Source: Kineobactrum sediminis
GTDB taxonomy: Bacteria > Pseudomonadota > Gammaproteobacteria > Pseudomonadales > Halieaceae
Assembly: GCF_002868715.1 (NCBI RefSeq)
Contig: NZ_PKLZ01000009.1
Span: forward strand, 1 to 64,000
Direction: 5' to 3'
DNA: 64,000 bases
Position numbers and translations under genes: made by a program. The notes under the pieces were generated by a model that saw only the letters and a program-made list of their open reading frames with translations, did no database searches and was not told where the DNA came from. Shown here piece after piece: positions 16,468-24,508 of the stretch. Positions within the stretch are counted from its first letter, which is position 1, and each line of letters starts with the position of its first letter.

Positions 16468-18723
16468 TTATTGCCAGCGATACAACACTGACAGGCCCAC
16501 GTAATGAGCACTTTCATTCGGATTGTGCTGGCCAAAGGTCAGCACCTTGTCGATAGTATCGGCCTCAACTCCGCGCCAGGCCCAATCATTGCTCTGGTAG
16601 CGGTAGTAACGGTAGTTCAGTCTCAGGGATAATGCCTCCTGCCAGTGCCAGGTCCCGGTTGCGTCGAGCTGGTGCAGACGGGTATCCACTGTTGGCAGAT
16701 TGGCGGGATTCAGGTCTGTCGCTGCGACCTGGCCAAAGTCCTGGGTGCTGTCGGTATCCACATAGCGATAGTCGAGCGCAAATTCCAGTTTTTCGTGGGG
16801 TTGCCACTGCAGTTGCCCACCCAGAACCAGGCTCTCGTCGCGGCTGGCGAGGCGCCAGTTGCGGCTCGGGTCACTGGCCTGTGGCAGCGGGCTGGTAACA
16901 GCAAAAGGGTTCTTCTCCTGACCACCCCGAAAAGCACGACCTCCCTGTTCGGCATCATAAATATCCACGCCACCGTGGACGCTGAAATACAGGCTTTTAT
17001 GGGGTGCATAGCCGGCACTGATCTGCAGGCTCTCGAAGGTTGACTCGGTCAGCCCCAGCTCACTTTTATCAAAATCATCCTCGCGCAAAAGCAGGTTGAG
17101 ATTGAAACTCCAGCCGGGTGCCGGCAGATAATTAAAATCGAGCCTGGCCTGCTGTTGTTCCCGGTTGGCCAGATAATGCTGGCTGAGCAGGGGATGGTTG
17201 ATGAAACGCTGGCTATCCGGCGTGTCATTGATCAGTGCGGCATCCAGCAGGGCGAAGTAGGACTGGTCCCAGCGATAGGTGTCGGCCGCCCGGTCGGCCC
17301 AGGTTAGTTCCAGCGTGGTGCGAAAGGATTGCCAGGGCTGGATACGGTAGTTCAGCGTATAGCGATCCTCCTGGGTCTCCTCGGTGGCGGCGTTTTCACG
17401 GGTGACTTCCTGAAAGCGATAATCCAGGCCAAGCTTGCTGCGTAGTGGGAGGCGATAGTCGGCCGCCAGCTCAATGGCCTGGGTGCGCAGGTCATGGGTA
17501 CTGTTGTAGACGGTGAGTTCGGGGCGGGATTGGCTGCCTCCATCGCCGGGGATATAGCGGTATCCATCCCGCGGGGCATCGTAATCGCGGTCGCGTAGCG
17601 TGTAGCCCAGTTCCAGCTTCAGTTTACGGGTAGCTTGCCAGTGCAGCTTTGCCCGCAGGTTGCCGGTTGTCACTTCGCCGTCAAAACGCTCTCGCGGCAG
17701 CCCTTGCTGCACCTCCAGTGCCGGATTGACAGAGTAGGGAAGAACCTCCTGGTCCTGTTCCGCCAGCGCCAGACGCGCGTCAAACTGCAGCTGTAGCGTT
17801 CGACTGAAGCGATAGCGACCATCGAGTCGTGCGCTGCTGTGGGTATTATCCGGCGCCAGGCCTACCGCGCCTGTCCCCGCCGGGTAGCTGACATCCGGCC
17901 CGTAGGAGTTAAAGGGATTCTGCCAGCTGAGTTGCCGGTCGCGGTTATCAAACTCCGACCAGCTGAGCTGCCCCTGAAGGTGCAGGCGGGTACCGCTGTA
18001 GGCCAGGGTCGTATCAATATCAACGGTGCGGTGATCTATGGGAGCCGGCAGCAGTACCGCATCGCCCGCTGCCGCATCCACATAGATCGCCGCGCCAACA
18101 TCGCCTGTGCCCTCGCGGGTGCTATAGCGCAGCGACGATGTCAGCTGCCATTGCTCATCAAGCTGCGCCTCCAGGCCGAGGTGCCAGCTATTGCGCTCCA
18201 GTTCCCTGTCGAATTGTCGCAGGTTGTCCGCAAGCGCTGTCCATTCACCGGTGGTCTGGCCGGTTACCCACTGCGCCGGAAGGATCAGCTCGGTATCACT
18301 GCCCCGGAAGGGCGTCATGCCGCTGTCATTGCGCACCTGCAACTGGCTATCGAAGCCGATGGTAACGCTCAGGCGGCCGGGTAGTCCCCAGCGGATTTCC
18401 CCTTTCCGTGTATCCAGCCCGACATCGGATAAAGACACCTGCCAGTAACTTTCCGTACCGTTGAACTGTCGCCAGTCGAGATTGCCAAGTAGTGTTGCTC
18501 CCTGCTCTTGCAGGCCATTGTACTGGCCGGCCATGAAGGTATCTGTACTGGCGTAGGTCAGGCCCAGGTCCAGGGCGCCGCGATAATCAGTCTGCCAGCG
18601 AGTGGCGAGCGGCCTTGTTTCTGTCGCCAGCGGGGCAAAGGGATCTTCGGCCACGGCGCCCGTAGCAGTGCAGGCAAATGCCGCTAACAGCAGTTGGCGG
18701 TATCCCTGCCCAGCCGGTTTCAT
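16468..18723 (-). CDS. mtrB: MtrB/PioB-family decaheme-associated outer membrane porin
   Basis: A 751-residue protein with an N-terminal signal (cleaved near GAVA/ED) and a long series of alternating beta-strands of 10-20 residues, fitting a 26-strand-type barrel. The strands are rich in Trp, Tyr and Arg. In Shewanella the MtrB barrel sheathes the MtrA wire and brings it into contact with MtrC. The CKxC pair found near the N-terminus of Shewanella MtrB is absent here; PioB-type members also vary. Its start overlaps the stop of the MtrA-like gene in ATGA (18720-18723), so synthesis of porin and wire is likely coupled. The MtrC-like gene follows 20 bp later. Confidence 0.9.
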   Translation of the reverse strand: MKPAGQGYRQLLLAAFACTATGAVAEDPFAPLATETRPLATRWQTDYRGALDLGLTYASTDTFMAGQYNGLQEQGATLLGNLDWRQFNGTESYWQVSLSDVGLDTRKGEIRWGLPGRLSVTIGFDSQLQVRNDSGMTPFRGSDTELILPAQWVTGQTTGEWTALADNLRQFDRELERNSWHLGLEAQLDEQWQLTSSLRYSTREGTGDVGAAIYVDAAAGDAVLLPAPIDHRTVDIDTTLAYSGTRLHLQGQLSWSEFDNRDRQLSWQNPFNSYGPDVSYPAGTGAVGLAPDNTHSSARLDGRYRFSRTLQLQFDARLALAEQDQEVLPYSVNPALEVQQGLPRERFDGEVTTGNLRAKLHWQATRKLKLELGYTLRDRDYDAPRDGYRYIPGDGGSQSRPELTVYNSTHDLRTQAIELAADYRLPLRSKLGLDYRFQEVTRENAATEETQEDRYTLNYRIQPWQSFRTTLELTWADRAADTYRWDQSYFALLDAALINDTPDSQRFINHPLLSQHYLANREQQQARLDFNYLPAPGWSFNLNLLLREDDFDKSELGLTESTFESLQISAGYAPHKSLYFSVHGGVDIYDAEQGGRAFRGGQEKNPFAVTSPLPQASDPSRNWRLASRDESLVLGGQLQWQPHEKLEFALDYRYVDTDSTQDFGQVAATDLNPANLPTVDTRLHQLDATGTWHWQEALSLRLNYRYYRYQSNDWAWRGVEADTIDKVLTFGQHNPNESAHYVGLSVLYRWQ

Positions 18724-19595
18724 CGCGTTAACCTGGCCCCGGAGGGGTGGTTGGAGCCATGTACCTGGCTATGGCAGTTGAGGCAGTTTTTGCCCAGTAT
18801 GTTCTGGTTGCGCCCGGCTCCTGCCAGGCCCTCACTGCCATAGGGGACACTTGGGTGAAAAGCGGCGACGTGGCACTGTTGGCACAGGGCCGGTGCCCGG
18901 GTTATCAGCAGGCGCTCGTGTACCGCACCGTGTGGTCTGTGGCACAGGCTGCAATCTTCTGCTGCCGGGGGGTGTTCCCAGAGGAAGGGCCCACGCTTTT
19001 CCTGGTGGCATTGCAGGCAATTGTCGGTCACCGTGGGCTGGCGCAGGTTGGCTTCGGCCAAGCTCCCATGGGGGTTGTGGCAGTCGCCGCAGCTGGTCTT
19101 GCCCTCGGCGATCGGGTGCCTTGAAGGCAGTAGCATTTCCGCCTGTACCCGGCTGTGGCAATCCAGGCACATGCGCTGTGATCCGGCCGGCGTAAGTGCG
19201 GGATCCTGGTGCTGATGGCTGTTGTGACAACTGTCACAGGCAAGGCCCTCCTGCTGGTGATCGCTGTTGCTCCAGTGCATGGTCGTGCCGCCGGTATGGC
19301 AAGCGGTACAGGCACCGTTGCGCTCCCCGGTGGGGGATAACCACAGTGGTCCGAAGCTGACTCCGGGCATATGGGTGGTCGGGTCCGCAGCGTGTTCGGC
19401 GCTGTCGCCGTGACAGCTGAGGCAACTCCCGTTGCCGCCGCCATTCAGGCCGCCGTGTACGGTCTGGAATACGGCATGCACCGGCGCGTCGGCACTGGCA
19501 GTATGGCAGCCCAGGCAGTCGGCGCCGTCGTCGGCGGCTGACGCTGGTATTACCAGAGCCGCCAGTAAAGCGAATGCGAGCGCGCGCAGGGTCAC
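18720..19595 (-). CDS. mtrA: MtrA/DmsE-family periplasmic decaheme cytochrome c
   Basis: A 291-residue protein with a signal peptide (about 1-20, ending ASA). Ten CxxCH motifs are regularly spaced: CLGCH, CLSCH, CTACH, CDSCH, CLDCH, CGDCH, CLQCH, CSLCH, CQQCH and CLNCH. Length, haem number and repeats such as CHNPHG and SFGPLW match the DmsE/MtrA family. In MtrCAB it forms the haem wire that crosses the outer membrane inside MtrB. No DmsA/DmsB molybdoenzyme gene is adjacent, and an MtrC homologue is, so an MtrA role is more likely than a DMSO-reductase role. ATGA overlaps join it to both neighbours (19592-19595, 18720-18723). Confidence 0.92.
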   Translation of the reverse strand: MTLRALAFALLAALVIPASAADDGADCLGCHTASADAPVHAVFQTVHGGLNGGGNGSCLSCHGDSAEHAADPTTHMPGVSFGPLWLSPTGERNGACTACHTGGTTMHWSNSDHQQEGLACDSCHNSHQHQDPALTPAGSQRMCLDCHSRVQAEMLLPSRHPIAEGKTSCGDCHNPHGSLAEANLRQPTVTDNCLQCHQEKRGPFLWEHPPAAEDCSLCHRPHGAVHERLLITRAPALCQQCHVAAFHPSVPYGSEGLAGAGRNQNILGKNCLNCHSQVHGSNHPSGARLTR

Positions 19596-21175
19596 CAGTC
19601 AGCCTTGAAGTCAGTGTTGATCCCGTCGATGGCGAAGGTCATGGGCAGGGAAACCCAGTGTCCGGCCCCGGGGTTATCGACCCCGTGCAGTGCTATACCA
19701 ACGGTCAGTTTCTGCCCGCGACCAAAATGTAATCCCTTGGGCCGGGTATCCAGTGGTCGCAGCAGCGTGACACTCCAGCGTCCATCGGCAAATTGGGCCT
19801 CTGCTGCGACCAGGCTGTCCTCATGCCAGTCGATCCCCGCCAGCAGCGTGCCGGTTTCGACGGTTGCCGTATCCTCCAGGTTCACCCGCCAGACTTCGGC
19901 GAATTTGCCGGTGGCTTTGAGTTCCGCCAATGCGGCTTCATCGCGGATGATGGCGGGCCGGCCGATCTGTCGATCCTGCAGGCGCGATACCAGCAGATAC
20001 TTGTCAAGTTGCTGGCCACGATCCCGGGTCATGCCAGGCATATCATCATGACAGGCGGCGAAGCAGCCGGCCTGCCTAAACGCTTCGTTGCGATCGTCGC
20101 CCCACATGAGCGCGATGTCGCGGTCCTGTAAAGAACCGCGCCAGCTGAGTGTCACCAGCAGCTCCTGGCCGCTACGCTGGAAGCCTATTTCAACATCCCG
20201 GGTGGCCGGCTTGAGCTTGCCCGTGGCGAGCGAGGCGCCCATCTCCTCCTCGTCACCCCGGTGACATTGCTGGCAGCTGCGATCCTGGCGCAGAGACTGT
20301 GATCCCGCGTGCTCACTCAGCAGCCATTCGCTGTCTGACTGGCCCGGGTAAAACAGGGTAACCGAGCTGGACTGCTGCGCCTGGGGGATCAGGGGGGGAA
20401 CCCCCGCTGCGGATACATGGGCAATACCCACATGACAGCTTACACAGGTCTTGTCATCCTGCACCATGACCTTGTGGTAGCTCGTGGCCCTGGCGGATAC
20501 CTGTGGATCGGAAGCCATGGCAACCAGGTTGTGGCATGTGGCACAGCCCCTGGAGCGGTTGTCGACCATTATACTGTGGGGAGTTCGGCTGTTGTGAGGG
20601 TTATGGCAGCTGGTGCAGGGTGGGTTCGAATCGGCCAGTGAGGCAAGCCCGTGTATGCCGGATTCCTGCGCCTTGTGACAGCCGGTACACACCTCGGCCT
20701 GGCTGTCTGCGCTTAGTACTGTGTCAGCCGTGGTGTGTATGTCGTGACAGGTGGCGCAGGCCAGGCCCTGTTGCTTGTGGTGGGCATTGTCCCAGTGGCT
20801 TGCGGTGTTGTCGCCGTGGCAGGCCAGGCACTGGTCGTTCTGGCTCTCTACCGTGGCTGACCAGCGCGGGCCGAAGCTGATTGCGGGTGCCACCTGGGTG
20901 GGGGAGCGAGTGTGGTCGGCGCTGGGCCCATGACACTCTTCGCAACCCCGTTGCGCCACTGGGGTGTCCGGATTATCGGCGTTGCCGTGGGCGCTTTCCA
21001 GCAAAGTATGCACCGGTGAGTCATCGCCGAACTGATGGCAACTGCGACAGGTATCCATGCCGGCATAACCGGATTCAGACGCGTGTGCCTGTGATCCCGA
21101 CAATATGATCAGGGCCAGTGCCAGCAGTGCACTACGGATTTGCATCGGGCTATTCCCTCGTAAAATGGCCATCAT
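19592..21175 (-). CDS. Multiheme cytochrome c with C-terminal ethylbenzene-dehydrogenase-like haem domain
   Basis: About 527 residues. A signal peptide around QIRSALLALALIILSG is followed by nine CxxCH motifs (from CRSCH at 43 and CEECH at 78 to CVSCH and CQQCH). The first part resembles the DmsE/MtrA repeat pattern (SFGPRW, CHNPHNS). The last ~220 residues are beta-rich and resemble the EB_dh/cytochrome c-552 haem-binding domain (WSVTLLRPLDT, FGRGQKLTVGIALHG). That domain carries an unusual CFAACH (C-x3-CH, residues 371-376) followed by DDMPGM, whose Met could be an axial ligand. ATG 21175 overlaps the cymA-like stop (ATGA) and has GGGAGG upstream; ATG 21145 is an alternative with a cleaner signal peptide. 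It is probably a periplasmic electron relay between the CymA-like and MtrA-like proteins, or a reductase subunit; this is unproven. Confidence 0.85.
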   Translation of the reverse strand: MMAILRGNSPMQIRSALLALALIILSGSQAHASESGYAGMDTCRSCHQFGDDSPVHTLLESAHGNADNPDTPVAQRGCEECHGPSADHTRSPTQVAPAISFGPRWSATVESQNDQCLACHGDNTASHWDNAHHKQQGLACATCHDIHTTADTVLSADSQAEVCTGCHKAQESGIHGLASLADSNPPCTSCHNPHNSRTPHSIMVDNRSRGCATCHNLVAMASDPQVSARATSYHKVMVQDDKTCVSCHVGIAHVSAAGVPPLIPQAQQSSSVTLFYPGQSDSEWLLSEHAGSQSLRQDRSCQQCHRGDEEEMGASLATGKLKPATRDVEIGFQRSGQELLVTLSWRGSLQDRDIALMWGDDRNEAFRQAGCFAACHDDMPGMTRDRGQQLDKYLLVSRLQDRQIGRPAIIRDEAALAELKATGKFAEVWRVNLEDTATVETGTLLAGIDWHEDSLVAAEAQFADGRWSVTLLRPLDTRPKGLHFGRGQKLTVGIALHGVDNPGAGHWVSLPMTFAIDGINTDFKADW

Positions 21176-21747
21176 TGAGCCGCCCTCCCTGAATTGTCGG
21201 GATGAGCAATCCCCGCATGGCAATCGATACAGGTTTTGCCCCGGGCTGCCATGTCCTGATGATAGTCGCGTGCCTTGGCAGATTGCAGGGCGAGGTCCAT
21301 CCGCGTCACTGTGTGACAGTCGCGACATTCCTGGGAATCGTTCGCACGCAGGCGCGCAATTTCACGCGCCTTCATTGCGGGTGCGTGGGCTGCATATTTT
21401 TCCGGCGTATCAATGACTCCGGTTATTTTGCCCCACACCTCTCGTGAGGCTTCCATTTTGCGCACCATTTTCGGGATAAACGCCTTTGGAATGTGGCAGT
21501 CCGCGCAAGTGGCATTAACACCCATGGCGTTGCTGTAATGGCTGGTTTTCTGCAGTTGTGGATAGGTGTTTATCCTTATCTCGTGGCAACTGATACAAAA
21601 CTCTTCGCTGCTGGTTGCCGCAAGCCCGACATCCATTACCAGCCAGCCGGAGACACCAATAGCCATACCTGCAACCAGTAAAGTCAGCACGGAATAGCGG
21701 CGTGACGGTTGCCGCAATGAGCGCAACCACTTCAACAGGTATCGCAC
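21172..21747 (-). CDS. NapC/NirT (CymA-like) membrane-anchored tetraheme quinol dehydrogenase
   Basis: A 191-residue protein. A short cytoplasmic N-terminus and one transmembrane helix (about 20-42) are followed by a periplasmic domain with four haem motifs: CISCH, CADCH, CRDCH and CIDCH. Size and spacing fit NapC/NirT/CymA. Such proteins oxidise menaquinol or ubiquinol at the inner membrane and reduce periplasmic cytochromes. It is the first gene of the minus-strand run that continues with the EB_dh-type multiheme, MtrA, MtrB and MtrC homologues, so it is the likely electron entry point. The 186-bp divergent region upstream holds an FNR-like motif. Confidence 0.9.
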   Translation of the reverse strand: MRYLLKWLRSLRQPSRRYSVLTLLVAGMAIGVSGWLVMDVGLAATSSEEFCISCHEIRINTYPQLQKTSHYSNAMGVNATCADCHIPKAFIPKMVRKMEASREVWGKITGVIDTPEKYAAHAPAMKAREIARLRANDSQECRDCHTVTRMDLALQSAKARDYHQDMAARGKTCIDCHAGIAHPDNSGRAAQ

Positions 21748-21832
21748 GTTCGTGTCCCCATTCTTTGTTATTGGCGGGAGTACTTGTATAAATGACGTTA
21801 GCTCACCGCTGCGGCCATGACAAGGGACTCAT

Positions 21833-21846
21833 TTGTGCCAGATCAA
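21833..21846. promoter_or_regulatory. FNR/ANR-like box upstream of the cytochrome operon
   Basis: TTGTG-CCAG-ATCAA matches the TTGAT-N4-ATCAA consensus at 8 of 10 positions, with one half-site perfect (TTGAT on the minus strand). It lies about 86 bp upstream of the cymA-like start and about 88 bp upstream of the divergent esterase gene. A site of this quality occurs by chance now and then, so it is only a candidate. Confidence 0.35.
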
Positions 21847-21933
21847 TGCTTGCAAGTTTTTATCGCCCGGGGCATCTTCTTACCCAGCGCCGGACTGTCG
21901 TGTCCGAGCGGTGGAAAAATCGGAGAATAACAA

Positions 21934-23094
21934 ATGCGAATAGAGAAACCTGGTGACTCGGCAGCACGTGCCGGTGTCGCGCGAAATTCGGCGGCAATTG
22001 CCCTGTGTGCCATGTTGCCCCTGCTGGTGGCCTGTTCAGATAGTAGCGACAGCCCCGTGCAGCCTCCTGTTGAAGTGGTGCCGGAAGTCGCGCCGTTCCA
22101 GGAACTTTACGATCAGGGCATTGATCGTTATCTGGGCATCTACACACCGATGTTATCGGAAACCGATGGCGATATTGTCAATCACAGTTTTGGCTCGGGC
22201 GATGGCCCGCTATGCCTCACGGGTGGCGAATATACGATGGCAACCCGCGATACCGGTTCTGAGGATCTGGTTATCTTCCTCCAGGGTGGAGGAGCTTGTT
22301 GGTCTGATCTGTGTCTGGCGACGGAGCAGGCGGCTCCAGGCATTCCGCCCTTCGGCATACTCGACCCCGCGCGTGCCGACAACCCGGTGGCGGATTGGAA
22401 TACGGTCTATCTCCCTTATTGTGACGGGTCCCTGCACGCGGGCGACCAGGATGTTGATACCGACGACGACGGCGAGGCCGATCGCTTTCATCGCGGCCTT
22501 CACAATCTTTCTGCATCGCTGGATGTCGCCGTCAGCACGTTTCCGGCGCCGAGGAAAATCCTGTTGACCGGCATCAGTGGTGGTGCTTTTGGTACAACTT
22601 ACGCAATGCCCCTGGTGCGAAAGCTGTACCCCAATGTGCCCATAGAACTGATCAACGACTCCGGAATCGGCCTTGGCCGGCAGGATGACCGCTCGTTTAT
22701 CGAGCAGTTGCTTGATGAATGGAATGCCAATGCCTTCTTTCCCGAAAGCTGTGAAACCTGTATTGGAGATGACGGCCACATAACCGATTACCACAAATAC
22801 CAGTTGTCCGAAGATGATAACTTCCGTCTTGGCATGATGAGCTATACCCGGGATGCGGTGATTGCCGGTGTCTTTGTGAGGATTCCGCCGGAAGAATTTG
22901 AGGCGGCTCTTCGCGGCGAACTGGATGATCTTGAAGCGGCCTACCCGGAGCGCGTGCGTTCTTTTGTGGCAACGGGTACCGAGCACACATTCCTGCTCGG
23001 CGATCTGCAAAAGACCGGTGGCGGTACAGCGGTAGCCGATTGGGTAAGCGCCATGCTGGAAGGCGCTGGCGGCTGGGAGACCACCCGCGACTGA
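21934..23094 (+). CDS. Pectinacetylesterase-family lipoprotein (alpha/beta hydrolase)
   Basis: A 386-residue secreted protein. The signal peptide ends in a lipobox-like LLVAC (Cys at about 34). The catalytic domain has the pectinacetylesterase/Notum family signatures: VIFLQGGGACWS (oxyanion-hole region), YLPYCDGSLHAGD, LTGISGGAFGTTYA with the nucleophile Ser in GISGG, and a late GTEHTFL with the likely catalytic His. Bacterial members are mostly uncharacterised and may remove acyl groups from polysaccharides or other esters. The CETC pair may form a disulfide. It is divergent from the cytochrome operon, alone on the plus strand, and followed by a strong terminator. Confidence 0.75.
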   Translation: MRIEKPGDSAARAGVARNSAAIALCAMLPLLVACSDSSDSPVQPPVEVVPEVAPFQELYDQGIDRYLGIYTPMLSETDGDIVNHSFGSGDGPLCLTGGEYTMATRDTGSEDLVIFLQGGGACWSDLCLATEQAAPGIPPFGILDPARADNPVADWNTVYLPYCDGSLHAGDQDVDTDDDGEADRFHRGLHNLSASLDVAVSTFPAPRKILLTGISGGAFGTTYAMPLVRKLYPNVPIELINDSGIGLGRQDDRSFIEQLLDEWNANAFFPESCETCIGDDGHITDYHKYQLSEDDNFRLGMMSYTRDAVIAGVFVRIPPEEFEAALRGELDDLEAAYPERVRSFVATGTEHTFLLGDLQKTGGGTAVADWVSAMLEGAGGWETTRD

Positions 23095-23115
23095 ATACCG
23101 GTAAAATCTGCACTC

Positions 23116-23143
23116 TAGCCCGCTTGCCCCGGGCTATTTTTTT
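23116..23143 (+). terminator. Rho-independent terminator after the esterase gene
   Basis: TAGCCCG (23116-23122) pairs with CGGGCTA (23130-23136) around a 7-nt loop and is followed by seven T. Confidence 0.85.
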
Positions 23144-23193
23144 GCCTGACCGGTGCGGGCATGATGACCCGAGAGGGCAGTAATGATGGCTTG

Positions 23194-24426
23194 CTAGTGC
23201 AGTACGCCGATGACCCCAACAATTTTTACTATACCCAGGCCAAATGCAATCGCAACCACCAGCGCTCCCAGCAGGTTGGCGACAGGGCCGTTGATATGCC
23301 TGCCAAGCAAACGGCGACTGTTCATCACTACCAGCAGGAATACCGCCACAATGGGCAGTAGCAGTCCGTTGGCAACCTGTGCGAACAAAATGGCGGCCAG
23401 TGGTTTGCTGCCGAGCGCGGCAAATGCCGTGCCCGAAAGCAGAACCGTTGCCCACACGGCACGGAAGCCACGCCCGTCAAGGGAATTGCGCCAGCCCATG
23501 GCACCACACACCGCATAGGCGGCAGCCAATGGTGCGGTGATGGCGCTGGTAAGGCCACCGGCAAACAGGCCGGCCGCAAAGACGTAGCGTGCTGAAGGCC
23601 CGAGCAAGGGCTCCAGTTGTCGGGCCAGGGAGGCACCATCAAAAACCAGCCCGCTGTTGAAGAACGCGGCGGCGGCGGTGCTGAGGATCGCCAGGGTAAT
23701 CAGCCCACCCAGCCCGATGGACAGGCCACTATCCATACGTGATTCGCGGATAGCCTGGTCAACAGGCACCTGTGCCGACCACTTTTCACGCACCGAATTG
23801 GCGTGCAGGAACAGGTTGTAGGGCACAACGGTGGTGCCTATCAGCGCTATCACTGTCATCGTTGAACCCGGTGGCAGGCTTGGCCGGAAAAGGCCGGTGA
23901 GTAGTTCTCCCATAGACGGGGCCACCATTACCGCGGTCATCAGGAATACGATGCTCATCAGCAGCACCAGCACGATGAGTGTATTCTCCAGTAGTCGATA
24001 ACGACCGCTGGAGAGCAGCAATCCGGCCGCGATACCAATCACTAGTGACCAGAACGCTGTTCCCGTGTTGCTCACGGTATTGAGTGCCAGCGCTGCTCCC
24101 GCGATATTGCCGGCTTCATAGGCGGCGTTGCCGATGCCGACCGCAGCGACAATGAGTATGACTGCCAGTTTGCCGAACAATGGGCTGTTGAAGCTCGCAC
24201 GCATGGCCTCGGCCAGCCCCGCCCGGGTGACCAGGCCGAGGCGTGCACTCATTTCCTGCAAAATCATGGTCGCGATCACTGAAAATACCAGTGCCCAGAC
24301 CAGGGCGAAGCCGAAATGAGCGCCGGCACTGCTGGCTGTGGTAATGGTGCCGGGACCGATGAAGGCGGCGGTGACAAGAATGCCGGGACCAAAGCGGATA
24401 CCGGTTCCAGGTTTGGGTTTGCTCAT
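23194..24426 (-). CDS. Nramp-family divalent metal transporter, GPGT variant
   Basis: A 410-residue integral membrane protein with about 11 hydrophobic helices in the LeuT-like Nramp order. Helix 1 carries FIGPGTITT (residues 24-27 GPGT) where classical MntH/Nramp has DPGN. Helix 6 has VVPYNLFLH (201-204) where the family has MPHN with the metal-binding Met. The Asp, Asn and Met ligands of Mn2+/Fe2+ are therefore all replaced, while the surrounding family sequence (QEMSARLGLVTRAGLAEAMR) is kept. It may move another ion or use another coordination. Its neighbours are unrelated; it is divergent from a glycosyltransferase gene. Confidence 0.85.
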   Translation of the reverse strand: MSKPKPGTGIRFGPGILVTAAFIGPGTITTASSAGAHFGFALVWALVFSVIATMILQEMSARLGLVTRAGLAEAMRASFNSPLFGKLAVILIVAAVGIGNAAYEAGNIAGAALALNTVSNTGTAFWSLVIGIAAGLLLSSGRYRLLENTLIVLVLLMSIVFLMTAVMVAPSMGELLTGLFRPSLPPGSTMTVIALIGTTVVPYNLFLHANSVREKWSAQVPVDQAIRESRMDSGLSIGLGGLITLAILSTAAAAFFNSGLVFDGASLARQLEPLLGPSARYVFAAGLFAGGLTSAITAPLAAAYAVCGAMGWRNSLDGRGFRAVWATVLLSGTAFAALGSKPLAAILFAQVANGLLLPIVAVFLLVVMNSRRLLGRHINGPVANLLGALVVAIAFGLGIVKIVGVIGVLH

Positions 24427-24508
24427 GTGTTGCCATGCCGTGAAAGTTGCAAGCAGGGATAGTAGCAGTACTAGGCTGCGGCGTCAGGCTGCTGCTAACA
24501 TAGTTGCC

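Noticed and set aside
18720-19595. DmsE of a DMSO reductase operon
   Set aside because: DmsE and MtrA are one family, but no DmsA/DmsB molybdoenzyme genes are nearby, and an OmcA/MtrC homologue is.
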